From Eretmocerus hayati (lineage: Eukaryota > Arthropoda > Insecta > Hymenoptera > Aphelinidae): a stretch of 64,000 nucleotides of DNA. Within the stretch, counting starts at the first letter, position 1, and each line of letters begins with the position of its first letter. This document shows, piece by piece, positions 11,194 to 24,010 of this stretch. The notes beneath the pieces were generated by a model. The model ran no database searches. It saw nothing but the letters and a program-made list of their open reading frames with translations, and was not told the DNA's origin. The position numbers were made by a program, and so were the translations under genes. The DNA is taken from contig CM056743.1 of the NCBI GenBank assembly GCA_029851415.1, positions 97,810,501 to 97,874,500 on the forward strand, given 5' to 3'.

Positions 11194-12990
11194 TCAAGGA
11201 GTTCTCACTGGATCTGCTGCCGAAATACCACTCTGCTCCGGAGAGGAGGTGCATCCCTGGGTGTTGTTTGAGGACGCACTAGTGGGTTTTCGAACACTTC
11301 GACAGGCCGTTTGAATGACCTGCAGATCCGCGAGAGATTCAAACGTATGTGCTCGCTCACCATTTTTTCGCCTAACCCAGAAACGTCCGCCGCTGTGCCA
11401 GACGTATTTCAAGCCCAACCCACGTGCGACGGACCTCAAGCGTATATATTCTTTGTATTTTTCACGGGGGAGCATTTCGTTTACGTAGATCTTACGATCT
11501 GGCACATGAGCTTTGGTATCGGGGTCAAGCAAATCCGGCTGGATGTTATTCGCCGTGAAATAATTATGGGTGATTGAGCGTTTGGCCTGAACCACCTCCT
11601 TAACTAAACGACTGCTGGAGAGTTGGACCACGCATGATGGAGGTGTGCGTGAATCGGCAGCAGAGGGATTTGAAGATGAATCGGATTTACTATTCGGTGT
11701 CCCCCCAGACACACGCGCTGGTGGCAGAACAGAAACATCAGCAATGTCTTCTCTCTCCAGACGTGGAAAGATGGTCTTGAGCACTGCGAACGAGATATTA
11801 CGTATCACTGTCGGCGAGGCCACAGAGTCTTTCGTTAAAGCACCATTAATTATCAGTTTACAGGGCTCAAGACCATCACTGATAGGTCCCTGCCCCCGCC
11901 TCCCACCCTGTGGTTGGGGGGATATTCCTATTGTGGGTGGAATTATGGAACGAGAGGATTGATGTGTCGATTCGGCATTACTATTCTCATCAATAATAAT
12001 TCTATTGTTTTGCAGACTACTCTGGCTACCTGTTAATAAATCGGTCAGGCTGGAAATCTGGCCTTTCATAGTAGAATTTTGCTCCAGAAGAAGCTGACGA
12101 TCTGAGCAAAGCTCCTCCAGCCTGGAGTTCTGCCTCTCAATAAGGTGCTCGAGAGATGACATGCGTGCCAAGAGTCGGTCATCCACCTCGTTCACTGCTG
12201 GGGTGGGAGGTGGAGACATAAAGGCATTACCCTGTCGGCTCACGAGAGTTCTTATCTCGTCGAGCTGATTCTGGAGCATTTCGTACTGACGGTAAAAAAG
12301 GTCCAGAGTAGTCTGCGCTATCAGCACCCACTTGGTGTCAGAAGAAGTTGACTGCGTCGATGTTGATGACGTCGTTCCTGCTGCTGAGTTGGTGGTGTTG
12401 CTCTGCAACGTCTCAGTTCTTTGCTCTAGCGGTGGCGAGAGCGATGACTGAGAGGCAGAGTTGGTCCGCATATCATCCTGCCCATTTTGAGTGTTCGCGG
12501 GCTCTAGTGTGCTCGACTGGCGAGTGAGGACGCTGCGAGACTCATTCGAAGCAGCAGTCGGCAGTCTATGCCCCGCAAGCGTGAGCTGTGGGCTCTCAGG
12601 TGGAAGGGAGCCACTGTTGGTGGGGAGCTTTGCGCTGCGGCCGGTGGTGGTGGTCAGCGATGCGGGGGGAGACTTCACTGACGACTTGCGTGAGCTTAAC
12701 TGTGTGTGTGCGGCAAGCTGACTACTCACACGACTTCGTGAGCTTGCATCTTCCTTCTCTCTCTCTCTGGATGGCTGAATGCTCGAGCGGGTGGTCAGAG
12801 TCGTCTGCTTGGACGCACTCGAGGATGATTTTACACTCGGAGTTCCGCTTACCTGCAGGCACCGCTCGCATGTCACTGCACCTCGTGATGTCTTCGAGCA
12901 TTTGACATGAGCTGATTTTCTACAGGTGCCGCATTCTCTGCTACCTGATCTTAAAACGCCATTGCAGACGCAGCAGGTGTTATCGCTCAT
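11194..12990 (-). CDS. LINE-A ORF1: zinc-finger, coiled-coil, RRM-like RNA-binding protein
   Basis: 598 codons from the ATG at 12990 (MSDNTCCVC); the frame extends upstream only through non-ATG codons. Residues about 6-50 form a PHD-like C4HC3 finger (CCVC, CGTC, HVKC, CERC). A Ser/Thr/Gln-rich low-complexity region follows (about 55-250). Next is a coiled coil with leucine heptads (about 260-340, including LEHLIERQNSRLEEL). The C-terminal basic domain (about 380-580, with KLIINGALTK and RFWVRRKNGE) resembles LINE ORF1 RRM/CTD regions. The likely role is to bind element RNA in the RNP. It ends in TGA (11194-11196), in frame with ORF2. Confidence 0.75.
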   Translation of the reverse strand: MSDNTCCVCNGVLRSGSRECGTCRKSAHVKCSKTSRGAVTCERCLQVSGTPSVKSSSSASKQTTLTTRSSIQPSREREKEDASSRSRVSSQLAAHTQLSSRKSSVKSPPASLTTTTGRSAKLPTNSGSLPPESPQLTLAGHRLPTAASNESRSVLTRQSSTLEPANTQNGQDDMRTNSASQSSLSPPLEQRTETLQSNTTNSAAGTTSSTSTQSTSSDTKWVLIAQTTLDLFYRQYEMLQNQLDEIRTLVSRQGNAFMSPPPTPAVNEVDDRLLARMSSLEHLIERQNSRLEELCSDRQLLLEQNSTMKGQISSLTDLLTGSQSSLQNNRIIIDENSNAESTHQSSRSIIPPTIGISPQPQGGRRGQGPISDGLEPCKLIINGALTKDSVASPTVIRNISFAVLKTIFPRLEREDIADVSVLPPARVSGGTPNSKSDSSSNPSAADSRTPPSCVVQLSSSRLVKEVVQAKRSITHNYFTANNIQPDLLDPDTKAHVPDRKIYVNEMLPREKYKEYIRLRSVARGLGLKYVWHSGGRFWVRRKNGERAHTFESLADLQVIQTACRSVRKPTSASSNNTQGCTSSPEQSGISAADPVRTP

Positions 12991-13236
12991 CGTGCGGGGC
13001 GGCGTAGCAGACAGCAGGTAAGCAAAGCAGACGACCTCCGAGCGTGCGCACAAGACTCACTTTGAGCGCCAAGCACTGCTGATCCGATGTTGGGATTGCG
13101 GATGCAGAATTGGAATTATTCCTCCCAGGCTCGTGCAGGAGCCATGCAGTGATGCTCCAGAGGTTTGAGCCTGCAGGAGGAAACCCAATCTGCAAGAAAG
13201 TGCCACTCGGGACGACGTTTCGATGGTTTAAAATAC

Positions 13237-16176
<2,940 letters not shown>

Positions 16177-16591
16177 TGCACTGAAGAGGGAAGAAAGAAG
16201 AAAGAGAGGGAACAACGAAGAGTAAAGATAGAAGATCCCGACAAGTGGCCGAAGAGAGAAGATGGAGAAGAGGAACGCTCGCAATCGAGCGTGAGACATG
16301 CCGCTCATCCTGAAGTAATGCTCACGCGGTTCCGGGATGAGATGGTAGATGCAGATGGATCTCCTTCTTGATTGCCCGATGCCCTAGGTATCGGACATCG
16401 AGGGGAGAGGGATGTTACACGGCCGGGTCCACCTCTCGGTGGGCCCCACCCAAACCCGTGTCCCGCCTGGTATGGCCTGCGTGGGCTATGCGTAGTCCGC
16501 GTAAGCTGAACCAGTCCGGTGTCTGGGGACGGATCCGAGGGATCCTGAGGCAGATTTTGCCCTCTAACCACCTAAAAAAAAAAAAAAAAAC

Positions 16592-18160
16592 AAGAGAGAG
16601 AGAGATTGTAGATTGTAGATTGGTTTTATTTATGGTACCTTGGGGTATAACCCTATCTGGTACAAATAGCATGGTACATGAATCAATAATAAAAATAATA
16701 ATTGTTCGTAAATTTACTTTAAAGTATATTGAAAATTAAATATAAGTAGAAGAAGGAGAATTATAACTATAATATATTCACATAGTGTCATAATTATATA
16801 TAGAGAAAGGAGATAGCTATTCTTGAGTTGAAAAATTGAGTTGAAAAGTTGGAAATTGATATTGATTGTATAACAACTCATAAACTAGTCTTGATCTAGA
16901 TTTGTGATGTAGTGATCTCATTGAGGTGATAGTAGTAAATTTGATGATACATTGATTTGATAATCGCGAGAACCTATTAATTGTGGTGATCTGATTATTT
17001 TTAATTGATAGAGTACTGATTTGAAGTGAGAAATTGATTCAGATATTTAAGTTTTCACGGATAATTCTATCCTGCCAATCCTTTTTGTCTCTTTCAAATA
17101 AGGTGTTGAATAAGTCGACTTTAAAGGAATCAAGTGCATCAGGTAAGTATGAGAAAGGAGGTAGAGAATTGAGGAGAGAAGAAGCTTGATTCAGGAATGA
17201 GTTCTGATAACAAGTCGTGCGTGGAGTTGGTACAAGAAGGTGGTCCGTCGCGTTTCTTGCGGATCGTCTGATGTTTGGATTGTCATTGAGGAGAGTAAAG
17301 TTACGGGCAAGATTTAAAGGCTTGCGAGTAGCAATGATCTTGAAGGCCAAAGAACCAATGAAAAATTCTCTGCGACGTTTGACGGTGAGCCAACCAAGTG
17401 ATAGTCGATATGGTGTGACATGTCCACGGGGCGGGATATTTGGAAGACAAATCTAACGCAGGCATTCAAAGTTCTTTGAAATCTTGTGTCTCGAGTAGGG
17501 TCGATGTCGTGATACAATACACAAGCATAATCCAGAGTTGGAAAAATGAGCGATTCAACGAGGCTTTTGCGAAGCTCAAAAGATAATGAGTGGCGATGGA
17601 ATTTGAGCGAGTGGAGTGATCTATGAATTTTCGCGGTAAGCATGTCCAAATGAGAGCCCCAAGTGAGAGTAGACGAGTTGATGAGTCCAAGATTGCGGGC
17701 TTCATTCACATGAGGAATCTCTACACCGTCAATTTTGGTTTTTGGAAGAGTAGAGAAGTCAATCGCGGATATAAATTTGTTGCTGCCAATAATCATCGCC
17801 TTTGTTTTCTCGAGATTCAGTTTGAGAGCATTCTCTGTTGCGTAGTGTTTTACAGCTTTTGCATCGTGAGTGGCAGATAGTATGCCGTTCATAATCTCAT
17901 TAGGGTAGCAGTGGAGGTAAACTTGTGTGTCATCAGCGTAGATGATAAGCTTGCTGAATTTGAGACACCGATCCAGATCGTTGATGAAAAGGATGAAGAG
18001 AAGTGGGCCCAATACACTCCCTTGAGGAACACCAGCAAGCGTATCAAGCCATAACGAAGTCAATTTGCTTTTGTCAACAACAGCCTGTTTCCTGTTTTTC
18101 AGATAGGAGCTGAGAAGTTGAATGGCAGGATCGTCGAGGTTGAAGAGAATCTTGAGAGAG
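16592..18160 (-). mobile_element. 5'-truncated CR1/Jockey-like LINE fragment (LINE-C)
   Basis: Minus-strand LINE between two R1-like copies. Its 3' end has AATAAA-type sequence next to tandem AATCTAC units (16602-16620). Its 5' end is cut off inside the RT at a (GA)n run near 18155. The flanking GA runs suggest insertion into GA-rich sequence. About 440 bp between tail and coding region is 3' UTR. Confidence 0.75.
17039..18153 (-). pseudogene. LINE-C reverse transcriptase, C-terminal part
   Basis: Starts within the RT (LLSSYLKNRKQ) and continues with LAGVPQGSVLGPLLFILF, the catalytic IIYADDTQVY, LNLEKTKAMI and LIFPTLDYACVLY. Near 17410 the reading frame shifts. The other frame carries LAFKIIATRKP and the terminal NSLPPFSYLPDALDSFK to a stop at 17039. 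The endonuclease and the RT N-terminus are missing. It belongs to the same broad group as LINE-A but is a distinct family. Confidence 0.75.
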
Positions 18161-18176
18161 AGAGAGAGAGAGAGAC

Positions 18177-20247
18177 GGCATTCCAAACGAGGCTCTGAAA
18201 CTGGTCTTCAAATACAAGCCAGATTTACTCCTCGACCTCTTCAACATCTGTCTGAGCGCGGGAATTTTCCCGGACAAGTGGAAACGCCAGAAGCTGATCC
18301 TGATACCTAAGGGTCAAGGAGGTCAACGCCCTCTCAGCGTGATCGACAATATCGGGAAAATGTACGAGAGGATAGTGCTCAACAGGGTGGAGAAAGCCTA
18401 CGAAGAAGACGGTGGGCTATCACCGATGCAGTTCGGGTTCCGGAAAGGACGGAGCACTGTTCACGCGATCGAGGCGGTCCAAGAACGGGTTCAAGCGTCG
18501 GTAGGGAACCCATACCAAGGAAGAGGAGGATTCTGTGCCATCATTGCGTTGGACATGAAGAACGCATTCAACTGCGCGAGCTGGGAGTGAGTTTATCAAT
18601 CTCAAGCGGGTAAAGTGCCCCCCTATCTACTAGCCGTCACGAGTGACTACCTGCGGAACAGGACCCTCGTGTACGACACCGACGAGGGACAAGAGATTCG
18701 GGTACTGTCCGCCGGAATCGGACAGGGATCGGTTTCCGGGCCGTTCAACTGGAACACCAAGTACGACAGCATACTGTCTATCGAACTGCCAGAAGGAGTG
18801 ATGATAGTGGCTTTCGAGGACGACGCGGGACTCATAGTATGGGCTGACAACGAGGAACTCTTGGGTAGACGCGCGAACGAAGCGCTGTCCCGAGTCTACG
18901 AGTGGATGATTAGCAGGCTTCTGGAGCTCTCTGTCAAGAAGTGCGAAGCAATCGTGGTCACAAGGCGTAGGAAGTTCGACTTACCCCGGTTTTATATCAA
19001 CGGGCAAGAGATTCCACGGAAAACAGAGCTGAAATACCTCGGTGTATGGCTCGACGACAAGTGGTCGTTCAAGAAGCACATCCAGGAAGCCGCCCAGAAG
19101 GCGAGCAGGGTCGGTGCGGCGCTCCAGCGGCTCATGCCGAATATCGGAGGACCCAAGGAAAAGAGGCGCGCACTTCTCAACACCGTCACCACCTCCATCA
19201 TGCTGTACGGTGTACCCGTATGGGGAAAGAGAGTAGAGAAGACCATCATCGAGAAGAGAATGGGGCCTGTCCATCGAAGAGCGGCCCTGAGGAGTATCCG
19301 TGCCTACCGCACCGTGTCAGGAGATGCAGCTTACGTAATTGCGAGTACTCCGCCCATCCACTTGCTTGTCGCGGAGCGAGTGAGGATCTGGGACCGCCAG
19401 AAAGTGATCGGAGCCGAACGAGTACTCACTCCGACGATGAAGGAGATCATCCACGACAACGAGAAGGAAACCACCCTCGAACAGTGGCAAACTGACAAGG
19501 GGGGACCACGGGGTCCGGGTCGCCAATCATCCCCAAAATTTTTTCACACTTTGGTACCATCTAGAATATGAAGAATCCAGAGTAACTCCGTCAAATGGAC
19601 CCCCTATAAGAAGATACAGCCACTGATATTAGCATTGCTCATATAGGCCCATGTGAAAAAGTGACATATATGGATATACTCGCAATGCTTACGTTTTTGC
19701 TTGTAGCTCTGGACAGGAGGCTCATTTGACGGAGTTAGTCTAGATTCTCCACATTCTAGATGGTACCAAGCTGTAAAAAAATTTGGGGATGATTGGCGAC
19801 CCGGACCCCGGGGTCCCCCCTTGTGAGTGGGACTCGCCATTCGCGAATGGCAGATGGACGCACCGGTTGATCCGTGACATAGCCAAGTGGGCGGAACGTT
19901 CCCACGGAGAGATGGACTACTGGACGACTCAGGCACTGAGCGATCATGGTTGCTTCGGCTCCTTTCTAACCAGGTTCAAGAAGAGGGCGACCCCAGCATG
20001 TCAGTCATGCGGGGACGACTGGGATGACGCCGAACATGCTCTGTTCAAGTGCAGCGACACCCGGAGAGAGCGCGCCGAGCTGGATAGATGGCTGGGTGCT
20101 GAACTAACACCTGAGAATCTCGTCCTGTACTTGCTCCGCAACCAGGAGACATGGGATAGACTCACCGGATACATCAAGCTGGTGATGACCCGCAAAGAGG
20201 AGAAAGAGAGGGAAGTAAGGCGCCTCGAAGCAGGCGAATTACAGTGA
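18177..20247 (+). pseudogene. R1-like ORF2 fragment, broken
   Basis: Holds the RT from PNEALKLVFK onward, then FGFRKGRSTVHAIE, GIGQGSVSGPFNWN, FEDDAGLIVW (the residue before DD is Glu here, Ala in copy A), the thumb region and CQSCGDDWDDAEHALFKC. Lesions are a TGA near 18588 where copy A has CGA, and the MITE insertion at 19496-19823. The coding sequence resumes at GAGTGGGACTCGCC right after the MITE. The lesions differ from those of copy A, so they arose independently. Confidence 0.8.
19496..19823. mobile_element. Palindromic MITE, family M1
   Basis: 328 bp. The ends are CAAGGGGGGACCACGGGG and its near-exact inverse CCCCGGGGTCCCCCCTTG. A TGA duplication flanks it (19493-19495 and 19824-19826). 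Copy A of the R1-like LINE gives the empty site, which confirms the boundaries to the base. It has no ORF of its own. Confidence 0.88.
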
Positions 20248-20744
20248 CTCTGCCGATTGAAACAGGAGAGGCCCAAATGATTCCAGGAGGAATCTGATGC
20301 ACTGAAGAGGGAAGAAAGAAAAAAGAAGAGAGAAGAAAGAAGAAAGAGAGGGAACAACGAAGAGTGAAGATAGAAGATCCCGACAAGTGGCCGAAGAGAG
20401 AAGATGGAGAAGAGGAACGCTCGCAATCGAGCGTGAGACATGCCGCTCATCCTGAAGTAATGCTCACGCGGTTCCGGGATGAGATGGCAGATGCAGGTGG
20501 ATCTCCTACTTGATTGCCCGATGCCCTAGGTATCGGACACCAAGGGGAGAGGGATATTACACGGCCGGGCCCACCTCTCGGTGGGCCCCACCCAAACCCG
20601 TGTCCCGCCTGGTATGGTCTGCGTGGGCTATGCGTAGTCCGCGTAAGCTGAACCAGCCCGGTGTCTGGAGACGGATCCGAAGGATCTTGAGGCAGATTTT
20701 GCCCTCTAACCACCTTAAAAAAGAGAGAGAGAGAGAGAGAGCGA

Positions 20745-21680
20745 GAGAGATTGATTGATAGTTCATTTATGCCGTGGTCTCGAAGACCGTATGGCAAATT
20801 GCTGTACAATGTATAACAAAATTAACATAAATGTTTATATCATGAGTAGTGAGTAGTACAGTTCATAAGCAAGTAGCGTGTATAAGAAAGAATAGATAAG
20901 CAGAAAGAGAATAGATGAGCACTCTCTGATATCAACATAAAATGTAACAATCCCATGCAATTTTCCATGTAAAATCATTCACCGATGGATGAAATAACGA
21001 CAGAGAGAATGCGAAAAACGAATATGTTCTCTGATATCAACTTGAAATTTTATGTTCAGGTGCGGAGAACGAGGTGAAACTTAACAGATTTTTCAAATAG
21101 CTAACGGTAATGATAATGAGTATCATGAAATATCCAAGCAGAATACTTGGCAGAAGATAAATAAACAATCCCAGAGCTCATGACAATTTATCAAGATCTG
21201 ATTCCGAAGAATCCCTTCAGTACCATCATCTTCACGTGCAAAAATATTACCGCCAAGTACCCATACGTACTTGAATTTGACTCTGTTCTGCTCGCTCTTT
21301 GGCTATGAGATATAATTGATGAACTGATGGAGGTAAAATCTCATGCATGCATATCTTAGGAATGAGACAACTATTTTTAAAGAGATCGGACTTCAGGTCT
21401 CCGTGTTGGCGTTTGATTTTGAGCACATGGTCGCGCCCGATTACGGATTTGAATTTTATCACATTCGATGAAGTATCATTGCGTGGATCGGTACTCAATA
21501 GTGATGAGCTATGACAATCTTTGGGTTTGGGACTTTTACACTTCAATTCACGAACCTCGATAACATCTTGAGAAAATGAAGATACCTAACTCATCGAGAA
21601 TTCTCTCAGTTATGTCATTCAATGACATTTTGCAAGACTGAAGTACTCCGGTCACTTTAAACTCGGAACATGGATTTGGA
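20745..21680 (-). mobile_element. LINE remnant (LINE-F)
   Basis: Minus strand. The tail of AATC units (20746-20757) is preceded, in element sense, by an ATAAATGA-type signal and a hairpin (GGTCTCGAAGACC). A fragment resembling LINE ORF1 lies at 21247-21546. The stretch between tail and fragment is non-coding. Boundaries are approximate. Confidence 0.45.
21247..21546 (-). pseudogene. ORF1-like fragment of LINE-F
   Basis: About 100 codons, reading VIGRDHVLKIKRQHG, then ICMHEILPPSVHQLYLIAKERAE. The pattern (basic segment, acidic-hydrophobic ELLP-like motif, then a helix with KAR/KER) resembles the C-terminal RNA-binding region of insect LINE ORF1 proteins and the related baculovirus FP-type domain. 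There is no start of its own, and the similarity is judged by eye. Confidence 0.4.
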
Positions 21681-21920
21681 AAATACACCTACATATTTTC
21701 ATATGTGTCACATATATATATATATATATAAAATTAATGAATATTCCGATAAAATCATATCAAGAAATAATTTGGTCAAGGATAGATACATCACAATTGT
21801 GACTAGTCATACACTTTACGATTTCACTTGAAAGAAAATGAGATAAAGGGCATAGGTTCACAGAAATATCACAGTTCTTCTTCAGTCTGGTGACAGATGG
21901 TCACTTACAATTAAAAAGAG
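21681..21920 (-). mobile_element. LINE-A copy 2, 3' UTR part
   Basis: Matches the 3' UTR of LINE-A copy 1, including TTTGGTCAAGGA, GTGACTAGTCAT and CAGAAATATCACAG. It ends exactly at the gypsy insertion (AGAG at 21917-21920) and continues at 32568 on the other side. The (GATA)n tail seen in the other copies is not evident at this end. Confidence 0.7.
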
Positions 21921-22732
21921 TGTGACGGTTGAGAGGATATTCTCAACCATCATTTCTTTCTCCTGTCTGATCATCATGTATCATTCATAATTATAAGATC
22001 TTTTCAGCTGTAGCAGAACATCCGAGGAGAGAGTTGTAAGTAGTTTTGCGTTAGAGAGAGAGATAGCGCGAGTCATTGGTAGCTTCACCGCACCGTTCCC
22101 CTCGCGCACCCATCATCATCAATCAGCCGGCATTGCACGCGCCATAAATCCAGACTTCTCTCGCCCGCGCTTGAGAGCAGACGTCCCGCGTGTTAATTTG
22201 TACCCGAAGTGTATAGTTTTTTGCGCCCTCATCGTGCGTGTGTCACCAGCTTCCCGACACCTGGACGAGCTCCTTTGCGTGCTTCCGTGCGACTTCCTGA
22301 CCGTTGTTCTCGACGTGTCCTGCGGACGACATCGAGTCCAGATCATCCGGACGACCACGTTATTCGGAGCGGCCGATCAGCGAGCGTGCGATTGCCGCCT
22401 TTTCGACACCTGTAAGTGCTAGCCGATAATTATTCTCTCTCTCTCTTTGGGCTTCACCCTCAATTGCTCTCTCCGTGTTCGTGCGATTAAGTGCACTCTA
22501 TGCACCATGTTCTTTTTAGAGTTAAATAAATATGCCCATCTGGCTCCCGTTTAACTCTTGTGTGATCATTTTGGCGCTCGATTCCCCATCTCTCTCGCGC
22601 GCAAAGCAGTAGCAGCAGATCCAGCAGCATGCAGAGTTGCAGCATATATTCAATCTAATCAAATCTGCTGGGCATTGCACCTTGCCCAGCATGTGCGGCT
22701 AATTCCTAGGCAATTAACTAGCAGCCGTCACA
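21921..22732 (+). repeat. 5' LTR of gypsy element
   Basis: 812 bp from TGTGACGGTTGAGAGG to CAGCCGTCACA (TG...CA). An AATAAA lies at 22525-22530 near the 3' part. It differs from the 3' LTR mainly by about 19 extra bases near 22170-22190. Confidence 0.93.
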
Positions 22733-22733
22733 T

Positions 22734-22751
22734 TGGCGCCCAGACAAAGTG
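22734..22751 (+). promoter_or_regulatory. Primer-binding site
   Basis: TGGCGCCCAGACAAAGTG starts one base after the LTR. TGGCGCC at the 5' end fits complementarity to a tRNA 3' end, the first bases as in Lys-type sites. The rest does not settle which tRNA is used. Confidence 0.65.
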
Positions 22752-24010
22752 ACTCTGAAATTGTTTAATAATCTTTTTCATATTCTGCTGCGCCGAGCGA
22801 GATGGAATTTCGTCGCCGTTATAATTGAATAAGTATGAGTGTGATCGCGCGATTTAGTATAGCCCAGTGCGGTAGGGGCGGAATGTAAACAAAGCCGCGA
22901 TCATCAATCAGCGGCGTCTCGAGCAAGTTTTATGTCTCGAAATTTTCACCACGAGAGTGAGAGAGACGGACAATCAAATCGTCCGATCGTTAAAATCACA
23001 TCACTCTCGAATATTGCAAAAGTGCAACATGGTGAATAGTGCGTATATAGATATAGTGATCATGCGGTCGTGTTAGTAAAGTGAATAGCATATGTGCGTA
23101 TATATAGTTATAATTCAGTGTGCAATTTATGAGAGTAGATATATATCGATATCGGCGGATATCAGGTGTGTGTAAAATTCCCCAAATTCGCGAATTAAGT
23201 GCGAGAAAGTCTCCGGGTGATATATATATACGATTGTCTAGAATTTCATCATAAATTTTTCAATAATGACGCGTTGTGTTAGTGCAAATCTGCTTATTTT
23301 CGTCCGATTTGGACTAGGAAAATTGCTTTAAAATTAGTAACAATAAATATCGCTCAATGTAGTTTGTTTTTTATGCAAAAAGTCGAGTGTAAAATTAAAT
23401 TGTTGTTAATTTTGCATGAACAATGTGGTCAAATCATGGACTTTCGTACATATTATCGTCCGAAAAATCGTAAAGTTCCCGTATGTGTGTGAAAACGTAT
23501 GGAAGTATGTGTATGAACATATATATAGTATATTCAGCGATTATATACAGGGTGGTTCAAATGTTCGGAAATTAGGTGTCCTACAGGGTCATCAGAAACA
23601 AATTGCGTTTGACCTGGGTTTATATATGGGACGATCCGTATGAAATACCCCCATAAACAAATTCGCGATTCAATAAACAATTAAAAAGTTATTGCAATTG
23701 TTTAAACAAATTTTTACAAAATTCGAGTTTTGACTTTAGATACGTCCGAATCGGATAGATTTGAATACAATCATAACATAACCTCAAAATTTTTTCGATT
23801 TTTGACGAAAATCGATATTTTTTCGTTTTTATGTGTCTAGTTAAAATAAATATTGGATTCTTTCTGCGAAATTAAGTGCAATCAGTGTACACGCAACAGT
23901 ACATTCATCATTTTTCAATTTTTTATTGTAATCTCTTGGAAAATTTTTTACTCAAAAAACTTTATTTTTTTTTACTGCTCTTTTTTATGTAATAGTTCTA
24001 AATTAAAATC
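22752..24010 (+). other. Gypsy 5' leader, non-coding
   Basis: About 1.26 kb between PBS and gag, AT-rich and without a credible ORF. A block at 23547-23640 starting ACAGGGTGGTTCAAATG resembles the end of a common insect repeat, so a small nested fragment may lie here. Confidence 0.5.

Larger units (their letters stand above)
7863..13236 (-). mobile_element. CR1-like LINE, copy 1 (LINE-A), near full length
   Basis: Read on the minus strand: 5' UTR (from about 13236 to 12991, exact start uncertain), ORF1 (12990-11194), ORF2 (11193-8266), a 3' UTR of about 370 bp, a hairpin, AATAAA and a (TATC)n tail. ORF1 carries a PHD-like zinc finger and ORF2 an APE-type endonuclease plus RT, as in the CR1/L2/Kiri group. 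Both ORFs are free of disabling mutations except for the TGA between them, so this is a young copy. Two more copies lie at 21681-33340 (split) and 33341-36035. Confidence 0.85.
18176..20725 (+). mobile_element. R1-like LINE, copy B, 5'-truncated
   Basis: Begins within the RT just after a GA run and ends in a short A-rich tail followed by (GA)n at 20727-20745. It is closely similar to copy A through the coding region and 3' UTR. It is split by MITE M1 at 19496-19823. Confidence 0.8.

Noticed and set aside
22119..22752. ORFs of 60-83 codons in both gypsy LTRs
   Set aside because: They lie in LTR sequence with no conserved frame between the two LTRs and no motif.
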